The notes beneath the pieces were generated by a model that was not told the origin of the DNA, searched no databases, and worked only from the letters and a program-made list of their open reading frames with translations. The position numbers and the translations under genes are program-made. A stretch of DNA of 54,471 bases, from NCBI RefSeq assembly GCF_021390475.1, contig NZ_JAJUWS010000044.1, forward strand, positions 1 to 54,471. The letters run 5' to 3'. The stretch comes from Streptomyces sp. ST2-7A (lineage in GTDB: Bacteria > Actinomycetota > Actinomycetes > Streptomycetales > Streptomycetaceae). Shown here piece after piece: positions 16,285 to 24,650 of this stretch (the stretch's first letter is position 1; each line of letters opens with the position of its first letter).

Positions 16285-17280
16285 TCAGGCCCCGGCCGCC
16301 CCGGGCGCCGCGGCGGTGGACTCGCGCACCACCAGATCGGTGGCCAGGGTGGCCTGCGCGGCCGTCCGGCCGTCCTCGTACACGGCCTGGAGCAGCAGGT
16401 CGACGGCGGTGCGACCGGCCGCCGGGGTGGGCATGACGATGGTGGTGAGCTTGGGACGGTTGAGCCGACCGGCCACCGTGTCGTCGACACCGACGACGCT
16501 CATGTCCGCCGGCACCTCCAGGCCCAACTCCCCCAGTCCCTCGATGAGCCCGATGGCCACCAGGTCGTTGTAGGCGATCACCGCCGTCACACCGCTGTCG
16601 CGGACCGCCGACGCCGCGGCGATGCCGCCGCGCTCGGTGGGCGCGTTCGGCCCGATGACGGTCAGGCCGAGCTCGGCGCGTTCGGCGGCCACCGCCGCGG
16701 CACGCTTCATCTGCTCACTGCTCCAGGACCCGCGCGGACCGCCGAGGAGGCCGAGCCGGCGGTGGCCGAGGCCGGCGAGGTGGTCGACCGCCAACTCGGT
16801 GCCGTGGCCGATGTCCATCAGCACCGCCGACAACCCCTTGACCCGCCGGTTGACCACGACGAAGGGCAACTCCAGGCCCAGCCGTTCGATGGCCTGGTTG
16901 GTCAGTCGGGGTGCGACCAGCACCACGCCGTCCACCTGTTTGGCGAGGGTGCGGATCAACTCCTCCTCCGCCTGGGGGTCCTCGTCGGTGTCGGCGACGA
17001 AGACGTGGTACTCCCGTTCCCGGGCGTACGCCTGGGCCGCCTTGATGAGGGGAGGGAAGAAGGGGTTGGCGATGTCGGAGACGATCAACCCGAGGTTGTG
17101 CGTGCGTCCGGTGGTCAGCGCGCGGGCCGCCTGGTTGGGGCGGTACCCCAACTCGGCGGCGATGGCCATCACCCGTTCCCGGGTGGGGCCACTGACCAGG
17201 TTGGGGGCGGAGAAGGTGCGCGAGACGGTGGAGACGTGCACCCCCGTGGCCCGCGCGACATCACGAATCGTTACGGCCAC
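16285..17280 (-). CDS. LacI-family transcriptional regulator of the sugar-acid island
   Basis: A 331-residue repressor-type protein. The N-terminal LacI helix-turn-helix reads VTIRDVARATGVHVSTVSRT (residues 3-22) with the hinge helix at NQAARALTTGRT. The rest is the periplasmic-binding-protein-like sensor (NLGLIVSDIANPFFPPLI, GLGHRRLGLLGG, VIAYNDLVAIGLIEGL). The GTG at 17280 is chosen because GGGGGAGG lies 10 nt upstream. It overlaps the galM end by 10 nt, so the two form one leftward operon. Two operator-like sites in the galM/SDR divergent region are the likely targets. The inducer is unknown; a uronic or aldaric acid fits the neighbouring genes. Confidence 0.93.
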   Translation of the reverse strand: MAVTIRDVARATGVHVSTVSRTFSAPNLVSGPTRERVMAIAAELGYRPNQAARALTTGRTHNLGLIVSDIANPFFPPLIKAAQAYAREREYHVFVADTDEDPQAEEELIRTLAKQVDGVVLVAPRLTNQAIERLGLELPFVVVNRRVKGLSAVLMDIGHGTELAVDHLAGLGHRRLGLLGGPRGSWSSEQMKRAAAVAAERAELGLTVIGPNAPTERGGIAAASAVRDSGVTAVIAYNDLVAIGLIEGLGELGLEVPADMSVVGVDDTVAGRLNRPKLTTIVMPTPAAGRTAVDLLLQAVYEDGRTAAQATLATDLVVRESTAAAPGAAGA

Positions 17281-18338
17281 TGTGGTGCCGCCTCCCCCGT
17301 CGGTCCCCCCGCCGCGAAACGGTAGACCGTGGTCGATGTGTACTCCTCGCCCGGGCGCAGCACGGTGGAGGGGAAGTCCGGCCGGTTGGGCGAGTCGGGG
17401 AAGTGCTGGGTCTCCAGGCACAGCCCGCTACCCCTGCCGTACTCGGCGTCGGCCAGCATGTTCCCCGAGTAGAACTGCATTCCGGGCTCGGTGGTCGAGA
17501 CCAGCATGATACGGCCGGAGGTCGGTTCCGTGACCCGGGCCACCGGTACCGGTACGTCGTCGCGGGCGGGGGCGCGGAAGACGTAGCAGTGATCGTAGCC
17601 GCCGGCGACCTTCAACTGCGGGTGGTCGTCGGCGATGCGCCCGCCGATCCGGTGCGGCGCGGTGAAGTCGAAGGGGGTGCCGGCCACCGGCTCGGGCTTC
17701 CCCTCGGGGATGAACTCCTCGTCCACCGGCAGGAACCGGTCGGCGTCCAGGGTGAGCACGTGGTCGTCCACGGTGCCGCCGCCGGCGAGGTTGAAGTAGC
17801 TGTGGTTGGTGAGGTTGACGTGGGTCGGCGCGTCGGTCACCGCGTGGTAGTCGATACGCAGTTCGCCGCCGTCGGGGCCGGGGGCCAGCGTGTAGGTCAC
17901 CCGGGCCCGCAGCTCGCCGGGGTAGCCCATCTCGCCGGCCGGGCTCACGCGTTCCAGCACGAGGCGCGACTCGTCGACCTCGACCGCCTCCCAGACCCGC
18001 TTGTCGAAGCCCTGCGGGCCGCCGTGCAGGCCGTTGCGCCCGTGGTTGCGGGGCAGCTTGTACTCGTGGCCGTCCAGGGTGAAGCGGGCCCGGGCGATGC
18101 GGTTGCCGTACCGGCCCACGACGGCGCCGAAGTACCGGCTGCGCGCGACGTAGTCCTCCATGGAGTCCAGGCCGATGACGACGCCGCCCTCGTCCCCGCG
18201 GGCGTCGGGGACGCGCAGCGACTGGATGACACAGCCGTAGGTGAGCACCGCGGCGGTGATGCCGTGGGCCCGCAGGGTGTGTCGTCGGACCGGGGTGCCG
18301 TCGGGGGTACGGCCGAAGTCGTCTCTCACGCGAGTCAC
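17271..18338 (-). CDS. galM: aldose 1-epimerase (mutarotase)
   Basis: A 355-residue galactose-mutarotase-like enzyme that interconverts alpha and beta anomers of aldoses in the cytoplasm. Family motifs are RYGNRIARARF, NHGRNGLHGGPQGFDKRVW (catalytic His region), the substrate-binding NLTNHSYFNLAG and LETQHFPDSPNRPDFP, which contains the C-terminal part of the site. The start is uncertain: GTG at 18338 is used because an operator-like site occupies 18346-18359. TTG at 18350 or GTG at 18329 are alternatives, and none has a clear ribosome site. It is the first gene of the galM-lacI operon and faces the SDR gene across a 110-bp promoter region. Confidence 0.9.
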   Translation of the reverse strand: MTRVRDDFGRTPDGTPVRRHTLRAHGITAAVLTYGCVIQSLRVPDARGDEGGVVIGLDSMEDYVARSRYFGAVVGRYGNRIARARFTLDGHEYKLPRNHGRNGLHGGPQGFDKRVWEAVEVDESRLVLERVSPAGEMGYPGELRARVTYTLAPGPDGGELRIDYHAVTDAPTHVNLTNHSYFNLAGGGTVDDHVLTLDADRFLPVDEEFIPEGKPEPVAGTPFDFTAPHRIGGRIADDHPQLKVAGGYDHCYVFRAPARDDVPVPVARVTEPTSGRIMLVSTTEPGMQFYSGNMLADAEYGRGSGLCLETQHFPDSPNRPDFPSTVLRPGEEYTSTTVYRFAAGGPTGEAAPQWP

Positions 18339-18345
18339 AGTAACC

Positions 18346-18359
18346 TGCAAACGGTTGTA
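18346..18359. promoter_or_regulatory. LacI-family operator O1 with galM promoter
   Basis: It matches the LacI/CcpA-type pattern TGNAANCGNTTNCA at all but one fixed position. A leftward -10 (TATTCT, 18361-18366 on the minus strand) would place the galM transcript start inside the site, so a bound repressor would block it. Confidence 0.6.
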
Positions 18360-18379
18360 AAGAATACCTGCAGGAAGTC

Positions 18380-18408
18380 TTGACGTTTCTCTCCTGTTAC
18401 GCCACGGT
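18380..18408 (+). promoter_or_regulatory. possible rightward promoter of the sugar-acid operon
   Basis: TTGACG (18380-18385) is 17 bp from CACGGT (18403-18408). The start of transcription would fall near 18415, within the second operator-like site. The -10 is poor. Confidence 0.4.
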
Positions 18409-18410
18409 TC

Positions 18411-18424
18411 TGCAACCGCTTGTT
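18411..18424. promoter_or_regulatory. LacI-family operator O2
   Basis: A second TGCAA-N4-TTG.. site related to O1, 65 bp away centre to centre. It covers the likely start point of the rightward operon. It matches the TGNAANCGNTTNCA pattern except for the last two bases. Confidence 0.55.
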
Positions 18425-18448
18425 ATGTCGATGGGAGAACCGGGACCA

Positions 18449-19369
18449 ATGAAGGTGCTCGTGACCGGCAGTGCCGGGCGATTCGGACGCAGCGTGGTCT
18501 CCGCGCTGGCGTCCCGTGGCCACGAGGTCATCGGGGTGGACCTGACGCCGGGCTCCCGGGGACCGTGCGCCGCGGTGCTCCCCGCGGACGTCACCGACAC
18601 CGGCGAGGCCTTCGAGGTGGTCGCCCGGTACCGACCGGAGGCGATCGTCCACCTGGCCGCCATCGCCACGCCCTTCGGCCGCACCGACGCCCTGACCTAC
18701 CGGGTGAACACCTCCGCAGCCTTCAATGTATGCCAGGCGGCGGTCCGACTGGGAGTCCCGCGCGTCATCGTCGCCAGCAGCCCCACCGTGATCGGATACG
18801 GCGCCCCGGGCGGCTGGTCCCCCGCGTACCTCCCCCTGGACGAGGCCCACCCCGCCCGACCGTGGAACGCCTACAGCCTCTCCAAGCTCGCCGCCGAGCA
18901 GACCATGGCCTCCTTCGCGCTCGCCGCCGGGGACGCCACCCGCTTCGCGGCGATCCGGCCCTGCTTCGTGATCGCCCCCGAGGAGTGGGCCGGCGCCCCG
19001 ACCCAGACCGGCCACACCCTCACCGAGCGGTTGGACGACCCCGGGCTCTCCGCCGCCTCGCTGTTCAACTACCTGGACGCCCGGGACGGCTCCGACCTGG
19101 TCGAACGCCTCATGGAGGCGCTTCCCTCGATCCCCAACGGGGAGGTCTTCTTCGCCGGCGCGGCCGACGCGCTGGCCCGCGAACCCCTCGCCGAGCTGCT
19201 GCCGCGCTTCCACCCCGGAACGACGGAGGCCGCCGCGGCCCTGACCGGCACCGAGCCCGCCTTCTCCAGCGCCAAGGCCGAGCGCCTCCTGGGCTGGAGG
19301 GCGACCCGCAGTTGGCGCACCGAACTGGTCACCGAGCCGGTCACGGAACCGGCCGACCGGACCGCCTGA
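18449..19369 (+). CDS. NAD-dependent SDR (extended epimerase/dehydratase type), candidate uronate dehydrogenase
   Basis: A 306-residue extended short-chain dehydrogenase. The NAD-binding GSAGRFG is at 7-13, the SDR acid region IVHLAAIATPFG at 66-77, Ser111 in VASSPTVIGYG, and the catalytic pair Y142/K146 in AYSLSKLAAE. The ATG at 18449 starts right before the Rossmann strand and has GGGAG 11 nt upstream. Epimerases and uronate dehydrogenases share this fold. The next two genes fit the oxidative uronate pathway, so oxidation of a uronic acid to an aldarolactone is a reasonable guess. Sugar 4-epimerase activity is the main alternative. First gene of the rightward operon. Confidence 0.85.
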   Translation: MKVLVTGSAGRFGRSVVSALASRGHEVIGVDLTPGSRGPCAAVLPADVTDTGEAFEVVARYRPEAIVHLAAIATPFGRTDALTYRVNTSAAFNVCQAAVRLGVPRVIVASSPTVIGYGAPGGWSPAYLPLDEAHPARPWNAYSLSKLAAEQTMASFALAAGDATRFAAIRPCFVIAPEEWAGAPTQTGHTLTERLDDPGLSAASLFNYLDARDGSDLVERLMEALPSIPNGEVFFAGAADALAREPLAELLPRFHPGTTEAAAALTGTEPAFSSAKAERLLGWRATRSWRTELVTEPVTEPADRTA

Positions 19370-19445
19370 GCCCCGGTCCCCGCGCCCCACCGAAACGGGG
19401 CGCCGACCCGCCACAACCCCCCGGCACGATCTTGATGGGAATCCG

Positions 19446-20351
19446 ATGAAACTCACGGGAGTCCTCTTCTTCCCGGTCACCCCCTTCGACAGCAGTGGGG
19501 AGGTGGACACCGATGCCCTCGCCCGTCACGTGGTCGACGGTGTGGAACACGGCACCGGCGGCGTCTTCGCCGCCTGCGGCACCGGTGAGCTGACCTCGCT
19601 CTCCCGCGACGAGCAGGCCCTGGTGGTGCGCACCGCCGTCCGCGAGACCGCCGGCCGGGTGCCGGTGTTCGCCGGAGCCGGCGGCCCGCTCGGCACCGCG
19701 CTGGACCACGCCCGGGCCGCCGCCGACGCCGGCGCGGACGGCCTGCTGCTGCTCCCGCCGTGGCTGACGCAGGGTCCCCCCGAAGGGCTGCACGCGTACG
19801 TCGCCGCCGTCGCCTCGGTGGGGCTGCCGGTCATCCTCTACCAGCGCGGACCGCTGGTCCTCTCCCCCGCCGAGGCCGTCGAGCTGGCGCGGATCCCGGG
19901 CGTGGTGGGTCTGAAGGACGGGCTGGGCGACATCGACCGCATCCAGCGCATCGTGCTGGCGGTGCGCGCCGCGATCGGCGAGGACTTCACCTTCTTCAAC
20001 GGCCTGCCCAACGCCGAGCTGACCCAGCCCGCCTACCGGGCGATCGGCGTGGACCTCTACTCCTCGGCCGCCTTCGCCTTCGTTCCCGAGGTCGCCGCCG
20101 CCTTCAACCGCGCGCTGGACGAGGACCCGGAGCTGGTCGGGCGACTGCTGACGGAGTTCTACGCCCCGCTGGTGGAGCTGCGCAGCACCGTCCCCGGCTA
20201 CGCGGTGTCGATGGTGAAGGCCGGGCTGCGGCTGCGCGGGCACAACCCCGGAGCGGTGCGCCCGCCGCTGACCGACCTCGCCCCGGAGCACCTGGCCGAG
20301 CTGTCCCGGATCATCGACGCCGGACTGGCCCTGGTGGGGACCGCGTCGTGA
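19446..20351 (+). CDS. DHDPS-family dehydratase, probable 5-dehydro-4-deoxyglucarate dehydratase
   Basis: A 301-residue (beta/alpha)8 aldolase-fold enzyme. The N-terminal GVLFFPVTPFD and GVFAACGTGELTSLS are close to 5-dehydro-4-deoxyglucarate dehydratase (KdgD). The Schiff-base lysine is K157 in GVVGLKDGLGD and the catalytic tyrosine is Y132 in ILYQRGP. FFNGLPNAELTQPAYRAIGV and DLYSSAAFAF also fit KdgD rather than DapA. KdgD converts 5-dehydro-4-deoxyglucarate to 2-oxoglutarate semialdehyde with loss of CO2 and water. It lies 76 bp after the SDR gene, and its stop overlaps the next GTG as GTGA. Confidence 0.85.
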   Translation: MKLTGVLFFPVTPFDSSGEVDTDALARHVVDGVEHGTGGVFAACGTGELTSLSRDEQALVVRTAVRETAGRVPVFAGAGGPLGTALDHARAAADAGADGLLLLPPWLTQGPPEGLHAYVAAVASVGLPVILYQRGPLVLSPAEAVELARIPGVVGLKDGLGDIDRIQRIVLAVRAAIGEDFTFFNGLPNAELTQPAYRAIGVDLYSSAAFAFVPEVAAAFNRALDEDPELVGRLLTEFYAPLVELRSTVPGYAVSMVKAGLRLRGHNPGAVRPPLTDLAPEHLAELSRIIDAGLALVGTAS

Positions 20352-21556
20352 CCGCCCCCTCCGCCCCGTCCGTCCGGGAGACGGGGGTGACCGGTTTCGG
20401 CGGCATCACCCCCTCTCCCCCGGCCTCCCCGACCGGGCCCCCGCCGATGACCGGCCTGCGGGCCCGCGCCTTCCGCGTGGACCTGCCCCGGCCCTGGGGG
20501 CCGGACGTGCCGGCCAACCACGTGATCCTCGCCGAGGTGACCCTGGCCGACGGTCGCACCGGCACCGGCTTCACCTGGACCCCGCAGATCGGCGCCACCG
20601 CCGTGCACGCGCTGCTCACCGGTGACGTGCGCGACGCCCTGATCGGGCTGCCCGCCCACCCCGAGACGGTGTGGGACGCGCTGTGGGCGCACCTGCACGA
20701 GGCCGGGGGCGGTGGCATCCCCACGCTGGCGATGGCCGCGGTGGACACCGCCCTGTGGGATCTGCGGTCCCGCGCGGCCGGCCACTGTCTCGCCGACGAG
20801 CTGGGACGGCGCCGGGACTCCGTGCCGGTCTACGGCAGTGGCGTGAACCTGCACTACCCGCTGGGGGAACTGGTCGCCCAGGCCCGGCGCTGGGCCGCGG
20901 CCGGGTACCCGGCCGTGAAGATCAAGGTGGGCCACCTCGACCCGGCCCGCGACGTCGAGCGGGTGGCGGCGGTGCGCGAGGTCGTCGGCCCCGACGTGCG
21001 GCTGATGATCGACGCCAACCAGCGCTGGGACCTCTTCCGCGCCCGGCGGGCGTTGCGGGCGCTGGCCGACCTGGACCCGCACTGGATCGAGGAGCCGCTG
21101 CCGGCCGACGACCTCACCGGCCACCTGCGGCTGCGCGAGGAGTGCGGCGTCCCGTTGGCGGTCGGTGAGAACATCCGCACCGTGCACGGCTTCCGGGACT
21201 GGTTGGCCGCCGGCGCCTGCGACGTGGTGCAGCCCAACCTCGCCCGGGTCGGCGGCATCACCCCCTTCCGCCGGATCGTCGAACTGGCCCGGGTGCACGA
21301 CGTACCCGTCTACCCGCACCTGCTGCCGGACATCTCGGGCCAGTTGGCCTGCGCGCTGCCCTCCCCCTCGATGGTGGAGGAGGTCGAGGAGGCGTCCTTC
21401 GCCGCCCTCGGCCTGCTGCGCGAGCCGTTTCCGGTGAGGATCGAGGGGCCGTCGCTGAGGCTGACCGGTGCCCCGGGGCTCGGGATGGACTTCGACACCA
21501 CCGGCCTGACCGTGGTCGCGGACGACCCGGAGCCGCGCACCGGGGGTGTCCGATGA
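20348..21556 (+). CDS. enolase-superfamily (mandelate racemase subgroup) acid-sugar dehydratase
   Basis: 402 residues from the GTG at 20348, which overlaps the previous stop as GTGA. An ATG at 20447 would drop a Pro/Gly-rich 33-residue leader and may be the true start. Active-site marks are the KxK lysines K191 and K193 (KIKVG), metal ligands D222 (DANQRW), E248 (IEEPL) and E274 (GEN), and H324 (PHLLPD). VQPNLARVGGITPF and the DANQRWD region look most like L-talarate/galactarate dehydratases. Such an enzyme would make the 5-dehydro-4-deoxyglucarate-type substrate for the preceding gene. Exact specificity cannot be read from the sequence. Confidence 0.85.
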   Translation: MTAPSAPSVRETGVTGFGGITPSPPASPTGPPPMTGLRARAFRVDLPRPWGPDVPANHVILAEVTLADGRTGTGFTWTPQIGATAVHALLTGDVRDALIGLPAHPETVWDALWAHLHEAGGGGIPTLAMAAVDTALWDLRSRAAGHCLADELGRRRDSVPVYGSGVNLHYPLGELVAQARRWAAAGYPAVKIKVGHLDPARDVERVAAVREVVGPDVRLMIDANQRWDLFRARRALRALADLDPHWIEEPLPADDLTGHLRLREECGVPLAVGENIRTVHGFRDWLAAGACDVVQPNLARVGGITPFRRIVELARVHDVPVYPHLLPDISGQLACALPSPSMVEEVEEASFAALGLLREPFPVRIEGPSLRLTGAPGLGMDFDTTGLTVVADDPEPRTGGVR

Positions 21557-22710
21557 GCGAACCGCTGCGGGTGGTGGTGGCTGGGATCCACGGGTACGGC
21601 CGCACCTATCTCCCGGTCCTGCGGGAGCTGACCGCCGAGGGCGCCGCCGAACTGGTCGGGGTCTGCGACCTGCGTCCCGCGACGCCCGAGCAGACGGCCG
21701 GCCTCGGCGAGCCGGAGCACTCGGCGGACCTCGGGGCACTGGTGGCCGACACCGGCGCGGACATCGCCGTGGTCGCCACCCCCCTGCACACCCACGCCGA
21801 CCTGGCCGTCCGCGCGATGGCCGCCGGGGCCCACGTGCAGTTGGAGAAGCCGCCGGCCTCCTCGCTGGCGGAGTTCGACCGGATCACGGCCGCCTGCGCC
21901 GAGTACGACCGGGTGGTCCAGGTGGGCTTCCAGTCGCTGGGCTCGGGGGCGCCGCGCGCGGTGCGCGAACTGATCGCCGACGGGGCGATCGGGGCGATCC
22001 GCGGCATCGGCTGCGCCGGCGCCTGGTCCCGGGACACCGCCTACTACGGGCGGGCCGCCTGGGCCGGCCGCCGCACCCTGGACGGTGTGGATGTCGTGGA
22101 CGGTGCCCTCACCAATCCCTTCGCCCACGCGGTGGCCACCGTGCTGGCGCTGGACGGTGGGGAGATCACCTCGATCGAGACCGAGCTGTACCGGGCCTTC
22201 GACATCGAGGCCGACGACACCTCCTGCCTACGGGTGCGCACCGCCGGCGGGACCACGGCGGGCGCCCCGCTCGTGGTGGCGGTCACCCTGGCCGCGCCCG
22301 AGCAGCGTCCACCGGAGATCACCGTCCACGGCGAGCGGGGCCGCATCGTGCTGCGCTACACCCTGGACGAGGTCACGTTGGAACGCGACGGCGAGCCGGC
22401 CGTGACCACCACGCACGGCCGCGAGGTGCTGCTGCGCACCCTCGTCGACCACCTGGCCGCGCCGGATTCCGCCGACCGGCCCCCGCTGACGGTACCGCTC
22501 TCCGCGACCCGCTCCTTCACGCGTGTCCTGGAGGCCGTCCGCACCGCACCCGATCCCACCACCCTCCCCGCGGACGACCTGCCGGGTGAGAACGGCGCCC
22601 GTCGCCGGGTGGTGCCCGGGATCACCGAACTCGTCACCACCGCGGCCGGGGAGTGCGCGCTCTTCTCCGAGCTGCCGCACTTCCCCGGACTCATCGGGAG
22701 GCCCGCATGA
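21553..22710 (+). CDS. Gfo/Idh/MocA-family oxidoreductase (first copy)
   Basis: A 385-residue NAD(P)-dependent oxidoreductase. The Rossmann start is VVVAGIHGYGRTYLPVL, and the family EKP motif appears as QLEKPPASS near residue 98. The second half is the alpha/beta substrate domain with DVVDGALTNPFAHAVATVLAL, which holds the usual metal or catalytic His. It overlaps the enolase-family gene and the first permease gene as ATGA at both ends, so it belongs firmly to the operon. Members oxidise sugars, inositols or sugar derivatives; the substrate here is unknown. Confidence 0.88.
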   Translation: MSEPLRVVVAGIHGYGRTYLPVLRELTAEGAAELVGVCDLRPATPEQTAGLGEPEHSADLGALVADTGADIAVVATPLHTHADLAVRAMAAGAHVQLEKPPASSLAEFDRITAACAEYDRVVQVGFQSLGSGAPRAVRELIADGAIGAIRGIGCAGAWSRDTAYYGRAAWAGRRTLDGVDVVDGALTNPFAHAVATVLALDGGEITSIETELYRAFDIEADDTSCLRVRTAGGTTAGAPLVVAVTLAAPEQRPPEITVHGERGRIVLRYTLDEVTLERDGEPAVTTTHGREVLLRTLVDHLAAPDSADRPPLTVPLSATRSFTRVLEAVRTAPDPTTLPADDLPGENGARRRVVPGITELVTTAAGECALFSELPHFPGLIGRPA

Positions 22711-23675
22711 CCGCCGTACAGGTGCCGCCGAAACAGGCGTTGCCACAACCCCTTCCCGTCCTGCCCGATCCCGAGCACATGCGGCAGAGCCGGCTCAAGC
22801 GGCGCAGGGAGGCGCTGACCGCGTTGGCCTTCCTGGCCCCGTGGTTCGTGGGCCTGATCGCGATCACCGCGGGCCCGCTGCTGGCGTCGCTGTACCTGTC
22901 CTTCACGGACTACAGCCTGCTGGGCGACCACGAGTGGGTGGGCCTGGACAACTACACGCGGATGTTCGACGACCCGCGGTTCGTCAAGGCCCTGACCAAC
23001 ACGGCGATCTACGTGTTCGTCTCGGTGCCGCTGCAGTTGACCTTCGCCCTGGCGCTGGCGCTGATCCTGGACCGGGGTGTCCGGGGACTGCCGATCTACC
23101 GGTCGATCTACTACCTGCCCTCGCTGCTGGGCAGCAGCGTGGCCATCGCCATCCTGTGGCGGAAGGTGTTCGGCGCGGACGGTCTGGTCAACGACTTCCT
23201 CGGTTTCTTCGGAATCCAGGGAACGAGCTGGGTGTCGAATCCCGACACCGCTCTGGGCACCCTGATCGTGCTGAATGTCTGGACCTTCGGCTCACCGATG
23301 GTCATCTTCCTGGCCGGCCTCCGGCAGATTCCGGGAAGTTATTACGAAGCGGCCTCGATCGACGGCGCGGGGAGGGTTCGACAGTTCTTCTCCATTACGC
23401 TTCCCCTGCTGACTCCCATCATCTTCTTCAACCTGATCCTCCAGCTGATCAACGCCTTCCAGTCCTTCACCCAGGCGTATGTGGTCAGTGGTGGAAACGG
23501 AAGCCCGGCGGACTCGACACTCTTCTACACGATGTACGTGTACGAGCGCGGATTCAACGCCTGGCAGATGGGATACGCCTCCGCGATGGCGTGGGTCCTG
23601 GTGCTCATCATCGCTTCCCTGACCGCCGTGAACTTCCTGATGTCCAAGTATTGGGTGTTCTACAATGACAAATAA
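22707..23675 (+). CDS. CUT1-type sugar ABC transporter permease 1
   Basis: A 322-residue inner-membrane protein of the MalF/UgpA type. A cytoplasmic basic N-terminus is followed by six membrane segments, beginning ALTALAFLAPWFVGLIAI. The EAA loop that docks the ATPase reads EAASIDGAGRVRQFFSITLP. The ATG at 22707 overlaps the oxidoreductase stop and has GGGAGG upstream. It overlaps the second permease by 11 nt. No ATP-binding gene is in the operon; such importers in Streptomyces often share the multitask ATPase MsiK encoded elsewhere. The 3' half (from ~23200) has noticeably more A/T in third codon positions. Confidence 0.93.
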   Translation: MTAVQVPPKQALPQPLPVLPDPEHMRQSRLKRRREALTALAFLAPWFVGLIAITAGPLLASLYLSFTDYSLLGDHEWVGLDNYTRMFDDPRFVKALTNTAIYVFVSVPLQLTFALALALILDRGVRGLPIYRSIYYLPSLLGSSVAIAILWRKVFGADGLVNDFLGFFGIQGTSWVSNPDTALGTLIVLNVWTFGSPMVIFLAGLRQIPGSYYEAASIDGAGRVRQFFSITLPLLTPIIFFNLILQLINAFQSFTQAYVVSGGNGSPADSTLFYTMYVYERGFNAWQMGYASAMAWVLVLIIASLTAVNFLMSKYWVFYNDK

Positions 23676-24594
23676 AACCCGTACGAAGCCGGCCTCCGGA
23701 AAGCGGTCCGGATCGGACGCCCACGCCGCTCCGATGAACGACACCCCGCTGGCCCGCGCACTGCTGGCCGTGCGCGGCAAGAAGCTCCTCACCCACATCG
23801 GGTTGATCCTCTTCGGCCTGGCGATGCTGTACCCGCTGCTGTGGATGATCTCCAGTGCGCTGAAGCCGGAGGAGCTGATCTTCCGCGAGCAGGGCCTCAT
23901 CCCCACCAGCATCACCTTCGAGAACTTCGGGGCCGGCTGGAACGCCCTGCGGCACCCGTTCGGCCACTACTTCATGAACTCGGCGATCGTCACCGCCGGG
24001 GCGGTGATCGGGAACCTCCTGGCCTGTTCGCTGGCGGCCTACGCCTTCGCCCGGCTGGAATTCCCGCTGAAGCGCTTCTGGTTCGCCGTGATGCTCGGCT
24101 CCATCATGCTGCCGCTGCACGTGGTGATCGTGCCGCAGTACATCCTGTTCTCGGAGTTGGGCTGGATCAACACGTTCTATCCGTTGATCGTGCCGAAATT
24201 CCTGGCGACGGACGCGTTCTTCATCTTCCTCATGGTGCAGTTCATCCGTACACTTCCCAGGGACCTCGACGAGGCGGCACTCATCGACGGGGCCGGCCAC
24301 TGGCGCATCTTCAGCCGAATCATCATTCCGCTGTCCATGCCCGCCCTGGCCACCACCGCCATCTTCACCTTCATCTGGACCTGGAACGACTTCCTGAGCC
24401 AGTTGATCTTCCTGACAAACCCCGATGTGCATACCGTCCCGGTGGCGCTGCGCACATTCCTCGACTCGAGTGGCGAATCCTCCTGGGGACCCATGTTCGC
24501 CATTTCGGTGCTGTCCCTGGGACCGATCTTCGGATTCTTCCTCGCCGGACAGAGGTACCTGGTCCGCGGTATCGCGACCACGGGCCTGAAGTAA
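23665..24594 (+). CDS. CUT1-type sugar ABC transporter permease 2
   Basis: A 309-residue MalG/UgpE-type inner-membrane permease. The first helix is HIGLILFGLAMLYPLLWMI, and the EAA loop is DEAALIDGAGHWRIFSRIIIP. WTWNDFLSQLIFL is typical of the C-terminal half. It pairs with the preceding permease to form the transmembrane channel. The start at 23665 overlaps permease 1 in another frame. The first codons (ATG ACA AAT AAA) are unusually A-rich for this genome. It is followed 56 bp later by the binding-protein gene. Confidence 0.93.
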   Translation: MTNKTRTKPASGKRSGSDAHAAPMNDTPLARALLAVRGKKLLTHIGLILFGLAMLYPLLWMISSALKPEELIFREQGLIPTSITFENFGAGWNALRHPFGHYFMNSAIVTAGAVIGNLLACSLAAYAFARLEFPLKRFWFAVMLGSIMLPLHVVIVPQYILFSELGWINTFYPLIVPKFLATDAFFIFLMVQFIRTLPRDLDEAALIDGAGHWRIFSRIIIPLSMPALATTAIFTFIWTWNDFLSQLIFLTNPDVHTVPVALRTFLDSSGESSWGPMFAISVLSLGPIFGFFLAGQRYLVRGIATTGLK

Positions 24595-24650
24595 GTCGCG
24601 GACCATCGGCCACACTGCACGAGCACGACCCGAATTCAAAGGAGAGTTCC

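Noticed and set aside
19446..20351. Calling this DHDPS-family gene dapA
   Set aside because: Its motifs (FFNGLPNAE, DLYSSAAFAF, GTGELTSLS) and sugar-acid context fit 5-dehydro-4-deoxyglucarate dehydratase rather than lysine biosynthesis, despite dapD in the same window.
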